Origin: Microlunatus phosphovorus NM-1
GTDB lineage: Bacteria; Actinomycetota; Actinomycetes; Propionibacteriales; Propionibacteriaceae
Reading direction: 5' to 3'
Assembly: GCF_000270245.1 (NCBI RefSeq)
Contig: NC_015635.1
Span: 5,270,001 to 5,334,000 of the forward strand
DNA length: 64,000 nucleotides
Below the pieces are notes generated by a model. It ran no database searches. It saw nothing but the letters and a program-made list of their open reading frames with translations, and was not told where the DNA came from. Position numbers and translations under genes: made by a program. Of the stretch, positions 1-8,193 are shown one piece after another; positions within the stretch are counted from its first letter, which is position 1, and every line of letters starts with the position of its first letter.

Positions 1-1250
1 TCGCGCATCTGGGAGGCGATGGTCCGCATCCAGATCAGCTCGTACAGCCGGAACTCATCGCCGGTCAGGCCGGTCTGCGCCGGCGTACGGAACACCTCGC
101 CGGCCGGTCGGATCGCCTCGTGCGCCTCCTGGGCGTTCTTGACCTTCGAGGAGTAGACGCGCGGCTTCTCCGGCAGATACTGCGGGCCGAACAGTTGGCG
201 TACCTGATGTCGGGCGGCCGAGATCGCGGTGCCGGACAGCTGCACCGAATCGGTACGCATATAGGTGATGTGGCCGTTCTCGTACAGCGACTGCGCCACC
301 GACATCGCCCGCTGCGCGGTGAAGCCGAGCTTGCGGCCGGCCTCCTGCTGCATGGTCGTGGTTCGGAACGGCGCCGAAGGACGGCGGGTGATCTTCTTGG
401 ACTCGATGCTGCGGACCGTGAAGTCGGCCTGCCGCAGCGCCTCGGCCAGCGTGGTGGCGGCTTTCTCGTCCAGATGGACGAGTTGCTCGTTGCCCTTGCT
501 CTGCAGGGCGCCGCGAGAGTTGAAGTCGCGTCCCTGAGCGACCCGTTGTTCGCCGACGGTGACCAGCCGCGAGGCGAACAGCGGCGGTTCCGCCTCGGCG
601 CCGGCATCCAGGATCGCGTCGATGTCCCAGTAGGAGGCGCTGCGGAAGGCGATCCGCTCCCGCTCCCGATCGACGATCAGTCGGGTCGCCACGGACTGCA
701 CCCGGCCCGCCGACAGCCGCGGCATGACCTTCTTCCACAGCACCGGGGAGACCTCGTAGCCATACAGCCGGTCGAGGATGCGCCGGGTCTCCTGCGCATC
801 GACCAGGTCGACATCGAGGTCGCGAGGATTGGCGACGGCCTCGGCGATGGCGTGCGGGGTGATCTCGTGGAACACCATCCGCTTGGCCGGCACCTTCGGC
901 TTCAACTCCTGCAACAGATGCCAAGCGATCGCTTCGCCCTCGCGGTCACCGTCGGTCGCCAGCAGGAGTTCGTCGGCGTTGCTGAGTGCGTCCTTGAGGG
1001 AGCGCAGGGTGGGCCGCTTGTCCGGTGCGACCACGTACAGCGGCTCGAAGTCATGGTCGACGTTGACGCCGGTGCGCGCCCACTTCTCACCCTTGTACTT
1101 GGCAGGCACCTCCGCAGCACCGGTCGGCAGGTCACGGATGTGCCCACGACTGGACTGGACGATGTATCCATCGCCCAGGAAGCTGGCGATCTGGGTCGCC
1201 TTCTTCGGCGACTCGACGATCACCAGTCGTCGACCGGTAGTGGTTGCCAC
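1..1250 (-). CDS. topA: DNA topoisomerase I, N-terminal part (cut by window edge)
   Basis: Type IA topoisomerase that relaxes negatively supercoiled DNA through a 5'-phosphotyrosine intermediate. The first 416 residues are present; the rest lies beyond base 1. The protein opens with a TOPRIM domain (SPKKA near residue 10, acidic TDGDREGEA near residue 105), then the core with LSAGRVQSVA, and the active-site motif ITYMRTDS with the catalytic Tyr at about residue 330. The GTG at 1250 is chosen because AGAGGA lies just upstream and the TOPRIM domain starts directly after it. The next gene upstream on the same strand is a methyltransferase, separated by about 400 bases. Family assignment is certain; the missing C-terminus cannot be judged. 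Confidence 0.97.
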   Translation of the reverse strand, partial: MATTTGRRLVIVESPKKATQIASFLGDGYIVQSSRGHIRDLPTGAAEVPAKYKGEKWARTGVNVDHDFEPLYVVAPDKRPTLRSLKDALSNADELLLATDGDREGEAIAWHLLQELKPKVPAKRMVFHEITPHAIAEAVANPRDLDVDLVDAQETRRILDRLYGYEVSPVLWKKVMPRLSAGRVQSVATRLIVDRERERIAFRSASYWDIDAILDAGAEAEPPLFASRLVTVGEQRVAQGRDFNSRGALQSKGNEQLVHLDEKAATTLAEALRQADFTVRSIESKKITRRPSAPFRTTTMQQEAGRKLGFTAQRAMSVAQSLYENGHITYMRTDSVQLSGTAISAARHQVRQLFGPQYLPEKPRVYSSKVKNAQEAHEAIRPAGEVFRTPAQTGLTGDEFRLYELIWMRTIASQMR

Positions 1251-1656
1251 GCTGTCCTCTTCTACTGCCTCGTGCTCTGTACTGCTGAACTCAGTGCTGC
1301 TGAACTCTGCCTGTGATCACGCTGTGCGCCGCCCATCGGCCGAGCCGCGGCCACTCTACGACCCCCGTACTCATCAGTACGGCAGCTTGAACGACCACGG
1401 ACGGAAGATACATGGCCCCACCCACTCACCGCCCTTCCCACTCCGCCGACGCTCGCCCGGCCGACCCCACTCCGCACCAGTTCGTGTGGCCCAACTCCGA
1501 CTTCGCACTATTTAGGTCCACCGCGCACCACGTCTACCTGGTGCGCAGTCGCATCAAATGGTGCGAAGTCGGGAAAGGGATGGGCCAGGGAGGAGGGCGA
1601 GGGGTGGGCGGGCCGGTGAGGAGGGGTGGGGGGTGAGGCGGCTGCGGCGGGCTCCA
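1251..1656. other. Non-coding stretch between methyltransferase and topA
   Basis: I see no convincing gene here. The part next to topA carries an 11-bp direct repeat (CTGCTGAACTC at 1282-1292 and 1297-1307) inside the topA leader. The part next to the methyltransferase holds a nested inverted repeat, listed separately. A purine-rich G run follows at about 1575-1640. Short reading frames across the region have no ribosome-binding site and no recognisable protein. Confidence 0.6.
1497..1572. repeat. Nested inverted repeat downstream of methyltransferase gene
   Basis: Outer arms are CCGACTTCGCACTATTT (1497-1513) and AAATGGTGCGAAGTCGG (1556-1572): 16 of 17 positions pair, and the odd one can form G-U. 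Inside lies a second perfect pair, GCGCACCA (1523-1530) and TGGTGCGC (1539-1546). The sequence TGGTGCGnAGTCG is also repeated directly. It lies between two co-directional genes, so it could end the methyltransferase transcript, but no T-run follows. Confidence 0.75.
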
Positions 1657-3231
1657 TCAGGCGAACCAGCCGTCGGCGATCAGGATACGGAAGCGGGGCA
1701 GCAGGTCGGCACGAAGCTGGCGGAGATCAACCTCCAGCAGGCCGGCGACGGCGTCGATCACGACGCCCAGCGGAAGGTCGCCGTCGCAAGCTCCAAGTAC
1801 GGCGGCGAGGGCGGTATCGGCGTCGATAGCCCGGCGAAAACCTCGCTGCTGGCGGAGCACGATGTGCTGGGGATCGGCGGCGCCGGGCTGTCCGGTGGTC
1901 TCCTCGATCACGTCATCGGTGAGCGACCACGCCTGCGCCAGCAGCTCGTCATCGGATCGGCGGGAGGCTGTGATCCAGTCCGACTCGGCGGCGAACGCGG
2001 GGGCGATCGGCTGCTCGACCGCGTACGGCCAGTCCTCGATCCGCAGCCACGGGTCTTCCCGGCCGGCCCTGGTGAGCAGCAGCCAGCCCATCCCGACCGC
2101 CTCGATGCCCAGTCCGGCGAAATAGTCGAGCCATTCGGCATACCGCTGCCGGTAGTCGGCTGACCCGGCCAGGCCGGCATCGGCCAGCCAGAGCTCGACG
2201 TACGCCGGCACGTCCAGCACCTCCCGCTGCACGATGTGGGCGTCCAGACCGGTGCCGGCGACCCAACCGCCCAGCCGCTCCTGCCATGGCTGCCCGCCGA
2301 CGTGTGCCCAGTTGCCGAGGATCTGGCAGGTGCCGTGCGGGTTGAGGTGGTCGACGGCGCGCCGGACCAGGTGTTCCATCATGGCGTCGCCGCGGTAGCC
2401 GGTCTCCCGGTAGGCCAGCCGTTCCTCCCCGGCACGCGGCGGCGACATCACGTACGGCGGGTTGCTGGTGATCAGATCGAACCGGCGGCCGGCAACCGGC
2501 TCATACAGCGAGCCATCGAGCAGCTCGGCCGACACCCCGTTGAGAGCCAGCGTGAGCGCGGCCAGCTCCAACGTCCGGGGATTGACGTCGGTCGCGGTGA
2601 CCGCCGCGGCGTGGCCGGCGAGATGCAGGGTCTGTACGCCGCAGCCGGTGCCCAGGTCCAGCGCGGCGCTCACCGGCCGCCGGATGGTGAGCTGGGCCAA
2701 GGTGCTGGAGGCCGACGACACCCCGAGCACGAAATCGGGCCGCATCGGCGCGACCTGGGTGTCCAGGCCAGGAGTGAGATCGGAGAACACCAGCAGATCG
2801 CGGTCGTCGGCGGCGTACGGACGCAGGTCCACCTCCGCCCGTACCATCTCGCCGGCTCGCGAGTCAGCGCCTGGGGGGCCTGGGGAGTCAACGCCACCGG
2901 ATTCCACGACCAGCACGCCGGTATCGACCAACGGCTCGACCAGTCCCGGCAGTGCCCGCTCGACGGCTGACCGGTCCACGGCCCGCTGCAACGGCCACAA
3001 CCGGATCAAGGTGGCCAGCGGATCGTCCCGACCGGCCAGCGCTTCGACCGCGGGCACGGTGCTGTTACGGCCAAGGGCGGCGTGCGCGGTCGACCCGATC
3101 GCCGCCAGCACCGCATCGACGGTGTAGGCATGTCCGGCGAGGGTGTCCCGCAGATCCACGAGCATGGCCGGAGCGAGCTGATAGGAGGACGGCTGCTGCA
3201 CCGCGCCATGTTGGCACAACTCGGTAGTCAC
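1657..3231 (-). CDS. Class I SAM-dependent methyltransferase (DUF7059-type)
   Basis: Predicted S-adenosylmethionine-dependent N-methyltransferase; the substrate is unknown. The N-terminal ~150 residues resemble the actinobacterial DUF7059 region. Next comes a Rossmann methyltransferase domain with motif I (ALDLGTGCGVQTL, near residue 190) and the catalytic-type NPPY motif at residues 257-260, as in HemK/PrmC-like enzymes that methylate a planar amide or amine. A C-terminal ~180-residue extension follows. The 524-residue length fits the group found near topA in many actinobacteria. The GTG at 3231 is the start used; an ATG 22 codons later (MLVDLRDTL) is a possible alternative. Divergent from the RTX protein gene. 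Confidence 0.85.
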   Translation of the reverse strand: MTTELCQHGAVQQPSSYQLAPAMLVDLRDTLAGHAYTVDAVLAAIGSTAHAALGRNSTVPAVEALAGRDDPLATLIRLWPLQRAVDRSAVERALPGLVEPLVDTGVLVVESGGVDSPGPPGADSRAGEMVRAEVDLRPYAADDRDLLVFSDLTPGLDTQVAPMRPDFVLGVSSASSTLAQLTIRRPVSAALDLGTGCGVQTLHLAGHAAAVTATDVNPRTLELAALTLALNGVSAELLDGSLYEPVAGRRFDLITSNPPYVMSPPRAGEERLAYRETGYRGDAMMEHLVRRAVDHLNPHGTCQILGNWAHVGGQPWQERLGGWVAGTGLDAHIVQREVLDVPAYVELWLADAGLAGSADYRQRYAEWLDYFAGLGIEAVGMGWLLLTRAGREDPWLRIEDWPYAVEQPIAPAFAAESDWITASRRSDDELLAQAWSLTDDVIEETTGQPGAADPQHIVLRQQRGFRRAIDADTALAAVLGACDGDLPLGVVIDAVAGLLEVDLRQLRADLLPRFRILIADGWFA

Positions 3232-3318
3232 CGTGGCGAAGATGGGTATCCGCTACCGAGGTTCGCCGCTCGCACAACCGCTGCAATGTTCCTAACCAAC
3301 CTAGGAATGGAGATCAGC

Positions 3319-5040
3319 ATGACTGTGCAACGCCCCTCCCACACCCGGGCCCGACGGGCCCTCACCGTCGCCGGGATCAGCGCCCTGGCCCTCGGCGCGA
3401 CCTATCTCTCGGCTCCGCAAGCCAGCGCGGCAACCACCGCCTCCTATCAGGCTTCGGCCCGGACCTTGACCGTGATCGGCGACAACAACGCCAACACCAT
3501 CGTCGTCTCGCGCAACGCCGCGGGCGCCATCATCGTCAACGGTGGCGCCATCGCCGTGTCCGGCGGCGTACCCACGGTGGCGAACACCGACACCATCCAG
3601 ATCTTCGGCCTCGGCGGCAACGATGTGCTGACCATGAACGAGGCCAACGGCGCCCTTCCTCGCGCCCTGCTCTTCGGCGGCACCGGCAACGACACCCTGA
3701 CCGGTGGCTCCGGCGGTGATCAGCTGTTCGGCCAGGCCGGCGACGACACACTGCTTGGTCGGGGTGGGGTCGACGTGCTGTTCGGCGGAACGGACAACGA
3801 CAGCCTGACCGGCGGCGACGCCGACGACCAAGCCTTCGGGGAAGCCGGCAACGACACGCTGATCTGGAACCCGGGCGACGACACCGACCTGAACGAGGGC
3901 GGCACGGGCATCGACACCATCGTGGTCAACGGCGGGAGCGGCGCGGAGGAGTTCTCTGCCACCGCCAACGGCCAGCGGGTCCGCTTCGACCGGGTCACGC
4001 CGGCCCCATTCAGTCTGGACATCGGCGGCGGCGAGAAGCTGCAGCTGGCCGCCAACGGCGGCGACGACAGCTTCGTCGGCGGCAACGGACTGGCCGCGCT
4101 GATCGAGCTCACCGTCGACGGCGGCGAGGGGAACGACAACCTGCGCGGCGGGGACGGCAACGACATCCTGCTGGGCGGCGCCGGCAACGATGTGGTCGTC
4201 GGCGCTCGCGGGAACGACGTCGCCCTCCTCGGTGCCGGCGATGACCGATTCGACTGGGACCCCGGCGAGGGCAGCGACATCGTCGAGGGCCAGGCAGGTC
4301 GCGACCGGATGCTGTTCAATGGCAGCAACGGCGACGAGGCGTTCGAGACCATCGCGGTCGGCAGCCGGGTGCGATTCACCCGCGACGTCGGAAACATCGT
4401 GATGGACCTGAACGATGTCGAGGACCTCCTGCTCAATGCCAAGGGCGGCAACGACCAGGTCAAGGTCGGCGATCTGTCGGGCACCGACATCGTTCGGCAG
4501 ACCGTCGATCTGGCTGCCGACGGCGGCGGGGCTCCCGACGGTGCGGGCGACGACGTCGAGGTCGTGGGAACAAACGGCGACGACGTGATCCAGGTCAAGG
4601 GTCGGTCCGCCCGCCAGCTGGTCACGGGCCTGTCCGCAAGCGTCGCCGTGCTTCATGCTGACCCGGCTCCGACGGACCGGGTCACCATCAACGCCGCCAT
4701 CGGCGACGATGTCGTCTCCGGCAACGAACTCAGAGCACCTGCCGGCCTGGTGATCCGAGGCGGGGTCGGCCATGACGTGCTGGTCGGCAGCCAGGGCGAC
4801 GACGAGATCTTCGGCGAGGCCGGTGACGATGTTCTCATCGGCGGTCCCGGTCGGGACCGGCTGGACGGTGGCCCCGGCGACGACATCCTGCTGGAGGGCG
4901 AGATCCTGGTCGACGGCGAGATCGCGACCAAGGCCTGGGTGGCCAAGAACGTACGCGTCAGCGACGGCAGCACCGCCGTGACCGTCGGCGGCAAGCAGCT
5001 GATCGTCCCCGACTACCAACTGCCGGCTGCGACTCGCTGA
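3319..5040 (+). CDS. Secreted calcium-binding RTX-repeat protein
   Basis: Predicted exported protein of 573 residues built from glycine/aspartate RTX nonapeptides (GGxGxDxLx) that bind Ca2+ and fold as beta rolls. It has a signal peptide with a basic start (residues 1-15), a hydrophobic core, and an ASA cleavage motif near residue 37. RTX clusters lie near residues 119-180, 265-305 and 490-530, e.g. GGTGNDTLTGG and GGDGNDILLGG, separated by beta-rich spacers. The ATG at 3319 has GGAG six bases upstream; an in-frame ATG at 3307 is less well placed. No enzymatic domain is visible and no type I secretion genes lie nearby, so export is probably by Sec. A perfect hairpin follows the stop. Confidence 0.85.
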   Translation: MTVQRPSHTRARRALTVAGISALALGATYLSAPQASAATTASYQASARTLTVIGDNNANTIVVSRNAAGAIIVNGGAIAVSGGVPTVANTDTIQIFGLGGNDVLTMNEANGALPRALLFGGTGNDTLTGGSGGDQLFGQAGDDTLLGRGGVDVLFGGTDNDSLTGGDADDQAFGEAGNDTLIWNPGDDTDLNEGGTGIDTIVVNGGSGAEEFSATANGQRVRFDRVTPAPFSLDIGGGEKLQLAANGGDDSFVGGNGLAALIELTVDGGEGNDNLRGGDGNDILLGGAGNDVVVGARGNDVALLGAGDDRFDWDPGEGSDIVEGQAGRDRMLFNGSNGDEAFETIAVGSRVRFTRDVGNIVMDLNDVEDLLLNAKGGNDQVKVGDLSGTDIVRQTVDLAADGGGAPDGAGDDVEVVGTNGDDVIQVKGRSARQLVTGLSASVAVLHADPAPTDRVTINAAIGDDVVSGNELRAPAGLVIRGGVGHDVLVGSQGDDEIFGEAGDDVLIGGPGRDRLDGGPGDDILLEGEILVDGEIATKAWVAKNVRVSDGSTAVTVGGKQLIVPDYQLPAATR

Positions 5041-5072
5041 GCTCTGCGGATCCGACGTTCCGAGAGTCTTTG

Positions 5073-5106
5073 CTCTCCTGGCCCCCTCCCCGGTGGGCCA
5101 GGAGAG
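5073..5106 (+). terminator. Rho-independent-type hairpin after RTX gene
   Basis: Perfect 12-bp stem CTCTCCTGGCCC / GGGCCAGGAGAG with a 10-base loop, beginning 32 bases after the RTX stop and ending before the iron box of the next gene. No clear T-tract follows, as is common in actinobacteria. Confidence 0.75.
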
Positions 5107-5128
5107 AAGAGTCCAAGCCATGAAAGCC

Positions 5129-5147
5129 TTAGGCTAGGCTCCCCTTA
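5129..5147 (+). promoter_or_regulatory. Iron box (DtxR/IdeR-type operator) of the siderophore-binding protein gene
   Basis: TTAGGCTAGGCTCCCCTTA matches 15 of 19 positions of the IdeR/DtxR consensus TTAGGTTAGGCTAACCTAA. Its last A is the A of the ATG at 5147. It contains a TAGGCT hexamer suitable as a -10 about 12 bases before the ATG, and no Shine-Dalgarno is present, so the transcript is probably leaderless and the iron-loaded repressor would cover the transcription start. The geometry matches that at 9249-9267. Confidence 0.8.
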
Positions 5148-6154
5148 TGCATCGCGGTCTCCTTGGACGCCGGTCTCTCCTCGCCGGGCTCGCAGCTCTC
5201 GGTGCGGCCGGTCTGGTCGGCTGCAACGCCAGCGCGGGCGGCTCAAGCGACGAGGCCAGCCCAACCGGCGCGGCCAGGTTCAGCTACACAGACGCGCGCG
5301 GCAAGGTCGTGGAGTTCGATCTGCCGGCCACCGGCATCGTCGCACAGAGCAGCGTAGCCGCGACCTTGCTCGACTTCGGCTACCAGGTCGCCGGCGTCTA
5401 CGGGGATCTCAAGCCGGTCGACGGCAAGCTCAGCTATCAGGCAGGCGATCTGGACCTGAGCAAAGTCACCGTGCTCGCCGACGTGTACGGCGAGTTCGAC
5501 GTCGAGAAGCTCGCCGCGATGAACCCACAGGTCGTGATCGATCTGATGTTCGTGAAGGACGAGCTGTGGTATCTGCCCGACGATCTGCTGGCCAAGGTCG
5601 AGAAGGTCTGCCCCACGATCGCCATGGAGATGCTGGATCTCGGTCTGGTCGAGATCATCAACGATTTCGCTGAGCTTTCCGGAAAGCTCGGCGCCGACCT
5701 GAACGCTCCGCTGGTGACCGATGCCAAGAAGGCCTTCGATGACGCCACTGCCCAGGCCAAGGAAGCGATCGCCGCGAAGCCTGGGCTGACGGTTGTGGGG
5801 ATCAGTCGAACCGCCGACCAGGTGTGGATCACCAACGCGAATCAGGCACCCGACCTCGCCTACTGGAAGTCACTTGGGGCGAAGATGATCGACCATGGCG
5901 GCAAGCCGGACACCTATTTCACCGAGATCAGCTACGAGCAGCTGGACAAGTTCAGCGCCGACATCATCTATGACGACAGCCGTGCCGGATACAACGAGGC
6001 GGCCGACAACCAGCCGACCTGGCGAGCCCTGCCGGCCGTCCGAGCCGGACAGGTCGTGGCCTGGAGGCCCGCAGCCCCGTACTCGTGGAAGACGAACGCC
6101 CCGATCCTGACCGAGTTCGCGACCACGTACGCGCAGTCCCAGAAGGTCACCTGA
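5147..6154 (+). CDS. Iron-siderophore ABC transporter, substrate-binding lipoprotein
   Basis: Extracellular receptor that captures ferric siderophore and hands it to the FecCD-type permeases encoded at 7.0-9.2 kb. It has a twin-arginine-like start (GRRSLLAGL) and a lipobox LVGC with the lipidated Cys at residue 26. The mature part is a class III periplasmic-binding fold: an N-lobe beginning with DARGKVVEF, a long linking helix around the middle, and a C-lobe ending in a typical tail. Length 335 is normal. The start overlaps an iron box and has no ribosome-binding site, suggesting leaderless translation. The gene converges on the ATPase gene with an 8-base overlap. Which siderophore is bound cannot be read from the sequence. 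Confidence 0.9.
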   Translation: MHRGLLGRRSLLAGLAALGAAGLVGCNASAGGSSDEASPTGAARFSYTDARGKVVEFDLPATGIVAQSSVAATLLDFGYQVAGVYGDLKPVDGKLSYQAGDLDLSKVTVLADVYGEFDVEKLAAMNPQVVIDLMFVKDELWYLPDDLLAKVEKVCPTIAMEMLDLGLVEIINDFAELSGKLGADLNAPLVTDAKKAFDDATAQAKEAIAAKPGLTVVGISRTADQVWITNANQAPDLAYWKSLGAKMIDHGGKPDTYFTEISYEQLDKFSADIIYDDSRAGYNEAADNQPTWRALPAVRAGQVVAWRPAAPYSWKTNAPILTEFATTYAQSQKVT

Positions 6155-7013
6155 GCTGAGCGTCCCCGTCAACCCTGTCGTCGGCACTGTCGCCTTCGAG
6201 ACAGTGGTGACGGCCGATAGGGATGATGGTCGGGGTGCGTGAGATCGGGTCGGTGATGATCTGGGCACGCAGCCCGAACACCTCCAGCATCGACTCACTG
6301 GTGACGACCTCTGATGGGCTGCCCTCGGCACTGATCCGGCCGTCCTTCATCGCGATCAGGTGATCGGCATACCGGCAGGCGAGATTGAGATCGTGCATCA
6401 CGATCACCACGGTGGTGCCCCGACGCCGGTTGAGATCGGTGAGCAGATCGAGCACCTCGAGCTGATGCGACAGATCCAGATAGGTGGTGGGCTCGTCGAG
6501 CAGCAGCAGGTCGGTCTCCTGGGCCAGCGCCATCGCGATCCAGACGCGCTGCCGCTGGCCACCGCTCATGTCCTCGATCGGGCGGTCAGCCAGCTCGAGC
6601 GTGCTGGTCGCGGTCAGCGCCTCGGCGACCGCTCGATCGTCGTCGGCAGACCACTGCCGGAACCAGCCCTGGTGCGGATAGCGACCGCGTCCCACCAGGT
6701 CGGCGACCGTGATGCCCTCTGGCGCGATCGGAGTCTGCGGCAGCAGTCCCATCACCCTGGCGACCTGTTTGCTCGGGATCGAGGAGATCGAGCGGCCGTC
6801 CAGCAGCACCGCGCCATGCTGCGGGGGAAGCAGTCGGGCCAGACCGCGCAGCAGGGTCGACTTGCCACATCCGTTGGCGCCGATGATCACCGTCACCTTG
6901 CCGGTGGGGATGTCAACGGTGAGATTCTCGACGATCTGACGGTCGCCGTAGCCCAGGCCCAGCTCGCTGGCGGCGAGGGTGTGGCGGATGGCTGGGGCGT
7001 CACTGAGCACCAT
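6147..7013 (-). CDS. Iron-siderophore ABC transporter, ATP-binding protein
   Basis: Cytoplasmic ATPase that powers ferric-siderophore import, FecE/FepC class. It shows Walker A GANGCGKST (residues 45-53), Q-loop LPQTP near 91, signature MSGGQRQR (149-155), Walker B LLLLDEPT (168-175), and the switch His in VIVMHDLNLA. Length 288 is slightly longer than usual because of a C-terminal tail. It is the last gene of a minus-strand operon with two permeases, 6 bases after the upstream permease stop. Control is expected from the iron box in front of the first permease gene. Its 3' end overlaps the convergent binding-protein gene by 8 bases, with no room for a terminator. Confidence 0.95.
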   Translation of the reverse strand: MVLSDAPAIRHTLAASELGLGYGDRQIVENLTVDIPTGKVTVIIGANGCGKSTLLRGLARLLPPQHGAVLLDGRSISSIPSKQVARVMGLLPQTPIAPEGITVADLVGRGRYPHQGWFRQWSADDDRAVAEALTATSTLELADRPIEDMSGGQRQRVWIAMALAQETDLLLLDEPTTYLDLSHQLEVLDLLTDLNRRRGTTVVIVMHDLNLACRYADHLIAMKDGRISAEGSPSEVVTSESMLEVFGLRAQIITDPISRTPTIIPIGRHHCLEGDSADDRVDGDAQLR

Positions 7014-7019
7014 GGTCGA

Positions 7020-8096
7020 TCAACCTCCATGACCGATGCGGTTGGACCTGACAAGCAGGTAGAGCAGGTACGGGGCGCCGACGGCGGCGGTGAGGATGCC
7101 GACCGGCAGCTGGACCGGCAGCAGATGCTGACCGGCGAAGTCACCGCTGATCACCACCGCCGCCCCGACCAGGGCGGCGGGGACGAGGGCGATGCCGGTG
7201 CCGTTGGTGAGCCGGCGGGCGATCGGGCCGGAGACGAAGGCGACGAAGGCCACCGGCCCGGCGGCCGCGGTGGCGATCGCGGCGAGCGCGACGCCGATCA
7301 GGATCAAGAACAGGCGCGAGCGCTCGACCCGTACACCGACCGAGGTGGCGGCGTCATCGCCGAGCTGGAGACCGCCGAGCGCCCGGCCGGCCCACAGTGC
7401 CAGCGGCACGGTGACCGCCATCAGGATCAGCAGCGGCGCCATGCCATCTGCCGAGGCTCCGTTGAGGCTGCCGGTCAGCCACAGCAACGCCGCCTGGGCA
7501 TCCCAGATCTGCGCCCGGGTCATCAGGTAGTCGATGATGGCTTCCAGCATGGCCGCGATGCCGATCCCGACCAGCACTAGCCGATAGCCGGCGACGCCCT
7601 GTTTCCAGGCCAGCAGATAGATCAACAGCGCCGTGACCAGGGCACCGACGAACGCGAAGGCCGAGACCACGAAGCCGTTCAGATGCAGCATCAAGATCGC
7701 GATCACCGCTGCCGCACTCGCCCCGGAGGTGATCCCGATGATGTCCGGGCTGGCCAGCGGGTTGCGCATCATCGACTGGAAGATCGCCCCGGACAGCCCG
7801 AAGCAGACGCCGACGGCGAGACCCGTGACCGCGCGGGGGAGGCGCAGCTCGTACACGATGAAGTCCGTCGCCCGGGTTCCGCGGCCGGTCAGCGACAGCC
7901 AGACCTGCTTGATGGTGATCGGGAAGTCGCCCACGATCATCGCCAGACCGAACATGACGGTGAGGAAGATCAGCAGGCCGACGATCACGATGGCTGTACG
8001 CCGGTGCCGCCTGGATCGGGCCGCCTGGACGATCGCCGGGCCGCTCGCGCCGACTGCCGGAGCGGCGGTTCCACGGCTGAATAGAAGGGCGGTCAT
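7020..8096 (-). CDS. Iron-siderophore ABC transporter permease (FecCD family), second
   Basis: Integral membrane subunit of the ferric-siderophore importer, 358 residues with about nine to ten membrane segments. Family signatures are visible: ELRLPRAVTGLAVG, SGAIFQSMMRNPLASPDIIG and the coupling region GPVAFVAFVSGPIARRLTNG, where the permease contacts the ATPase. The ATG at 8096 is chosen over a 50-codon upstream extension because the extension is not family-like and GAGG precedes this ATG. It partners with the other permease as a heterodimer and lies 6 bases before the ATPase gene. A stem-loop sits in the 97-base gap before it. Confidence 0.93.
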   Translation of the reverse strand: MTALLFSRGTAAPAVGASGPAIVQAARSRRHRRTAIVIVGLLIFLTVMFGLAMIVGDFPITIKQVWLSLTGRGTRATDFIVYELRLPRAVTGLAVGVCFGLSGAIFQSMMRNPLASPDIIGITSGASAAAVIAILMLHLNGFVVSAFAFVGALVTALLIYLLAWKQGVAGYRLVLVGIGIAAMLEAIIDYLMTRAQIWDAQAALLWLTGSLNGASADGMAPLLILMAVTVPLALWAGRALGGLQLGDDAATSVGVRVERSRLFLILIGVALAAIATAAAGPVAFVAFVSGPIARRLTNGTGIALVPAALVGAAVVISGDFAGQHLLPVQLPVGILTAAVGAPYLLYLLVRSNRIGHGG

Positions 8097-8119
8097 AGGG
8101 GCCTCGTGCAAGTGCCGAT

Positions 8120-8163
8120 CTTGGGAAGGATTTGGTGCGAGGTCACGCCAAATCTCCCCCAAG
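8120..8163. repeat. Stem-loop between the two permease genes
   Basis: Arms 8120-8137 and 8146-8163 pair at 14 of 18 positions (CTTGGG and GATTTGG blocks are perfect) around an 8-base loop. It is inside the siderophore operon between two permease genes, so a role in mRNA processing or partial attenuation is possible. No T-tract is seen. Confidence 0.55.
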
Positions 8164-8193
8164 TCCCACGGGCGGAACCACGAGACAGCCCCC

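Noticed and set aside
3301-5121. 606-codon open frame antisense to the RTX protein
   Set aside because: Its valine/alanine-rich repetitive sequence mirrors the RTX repeats on the other strand; there is no ribosome-binding site or motif.
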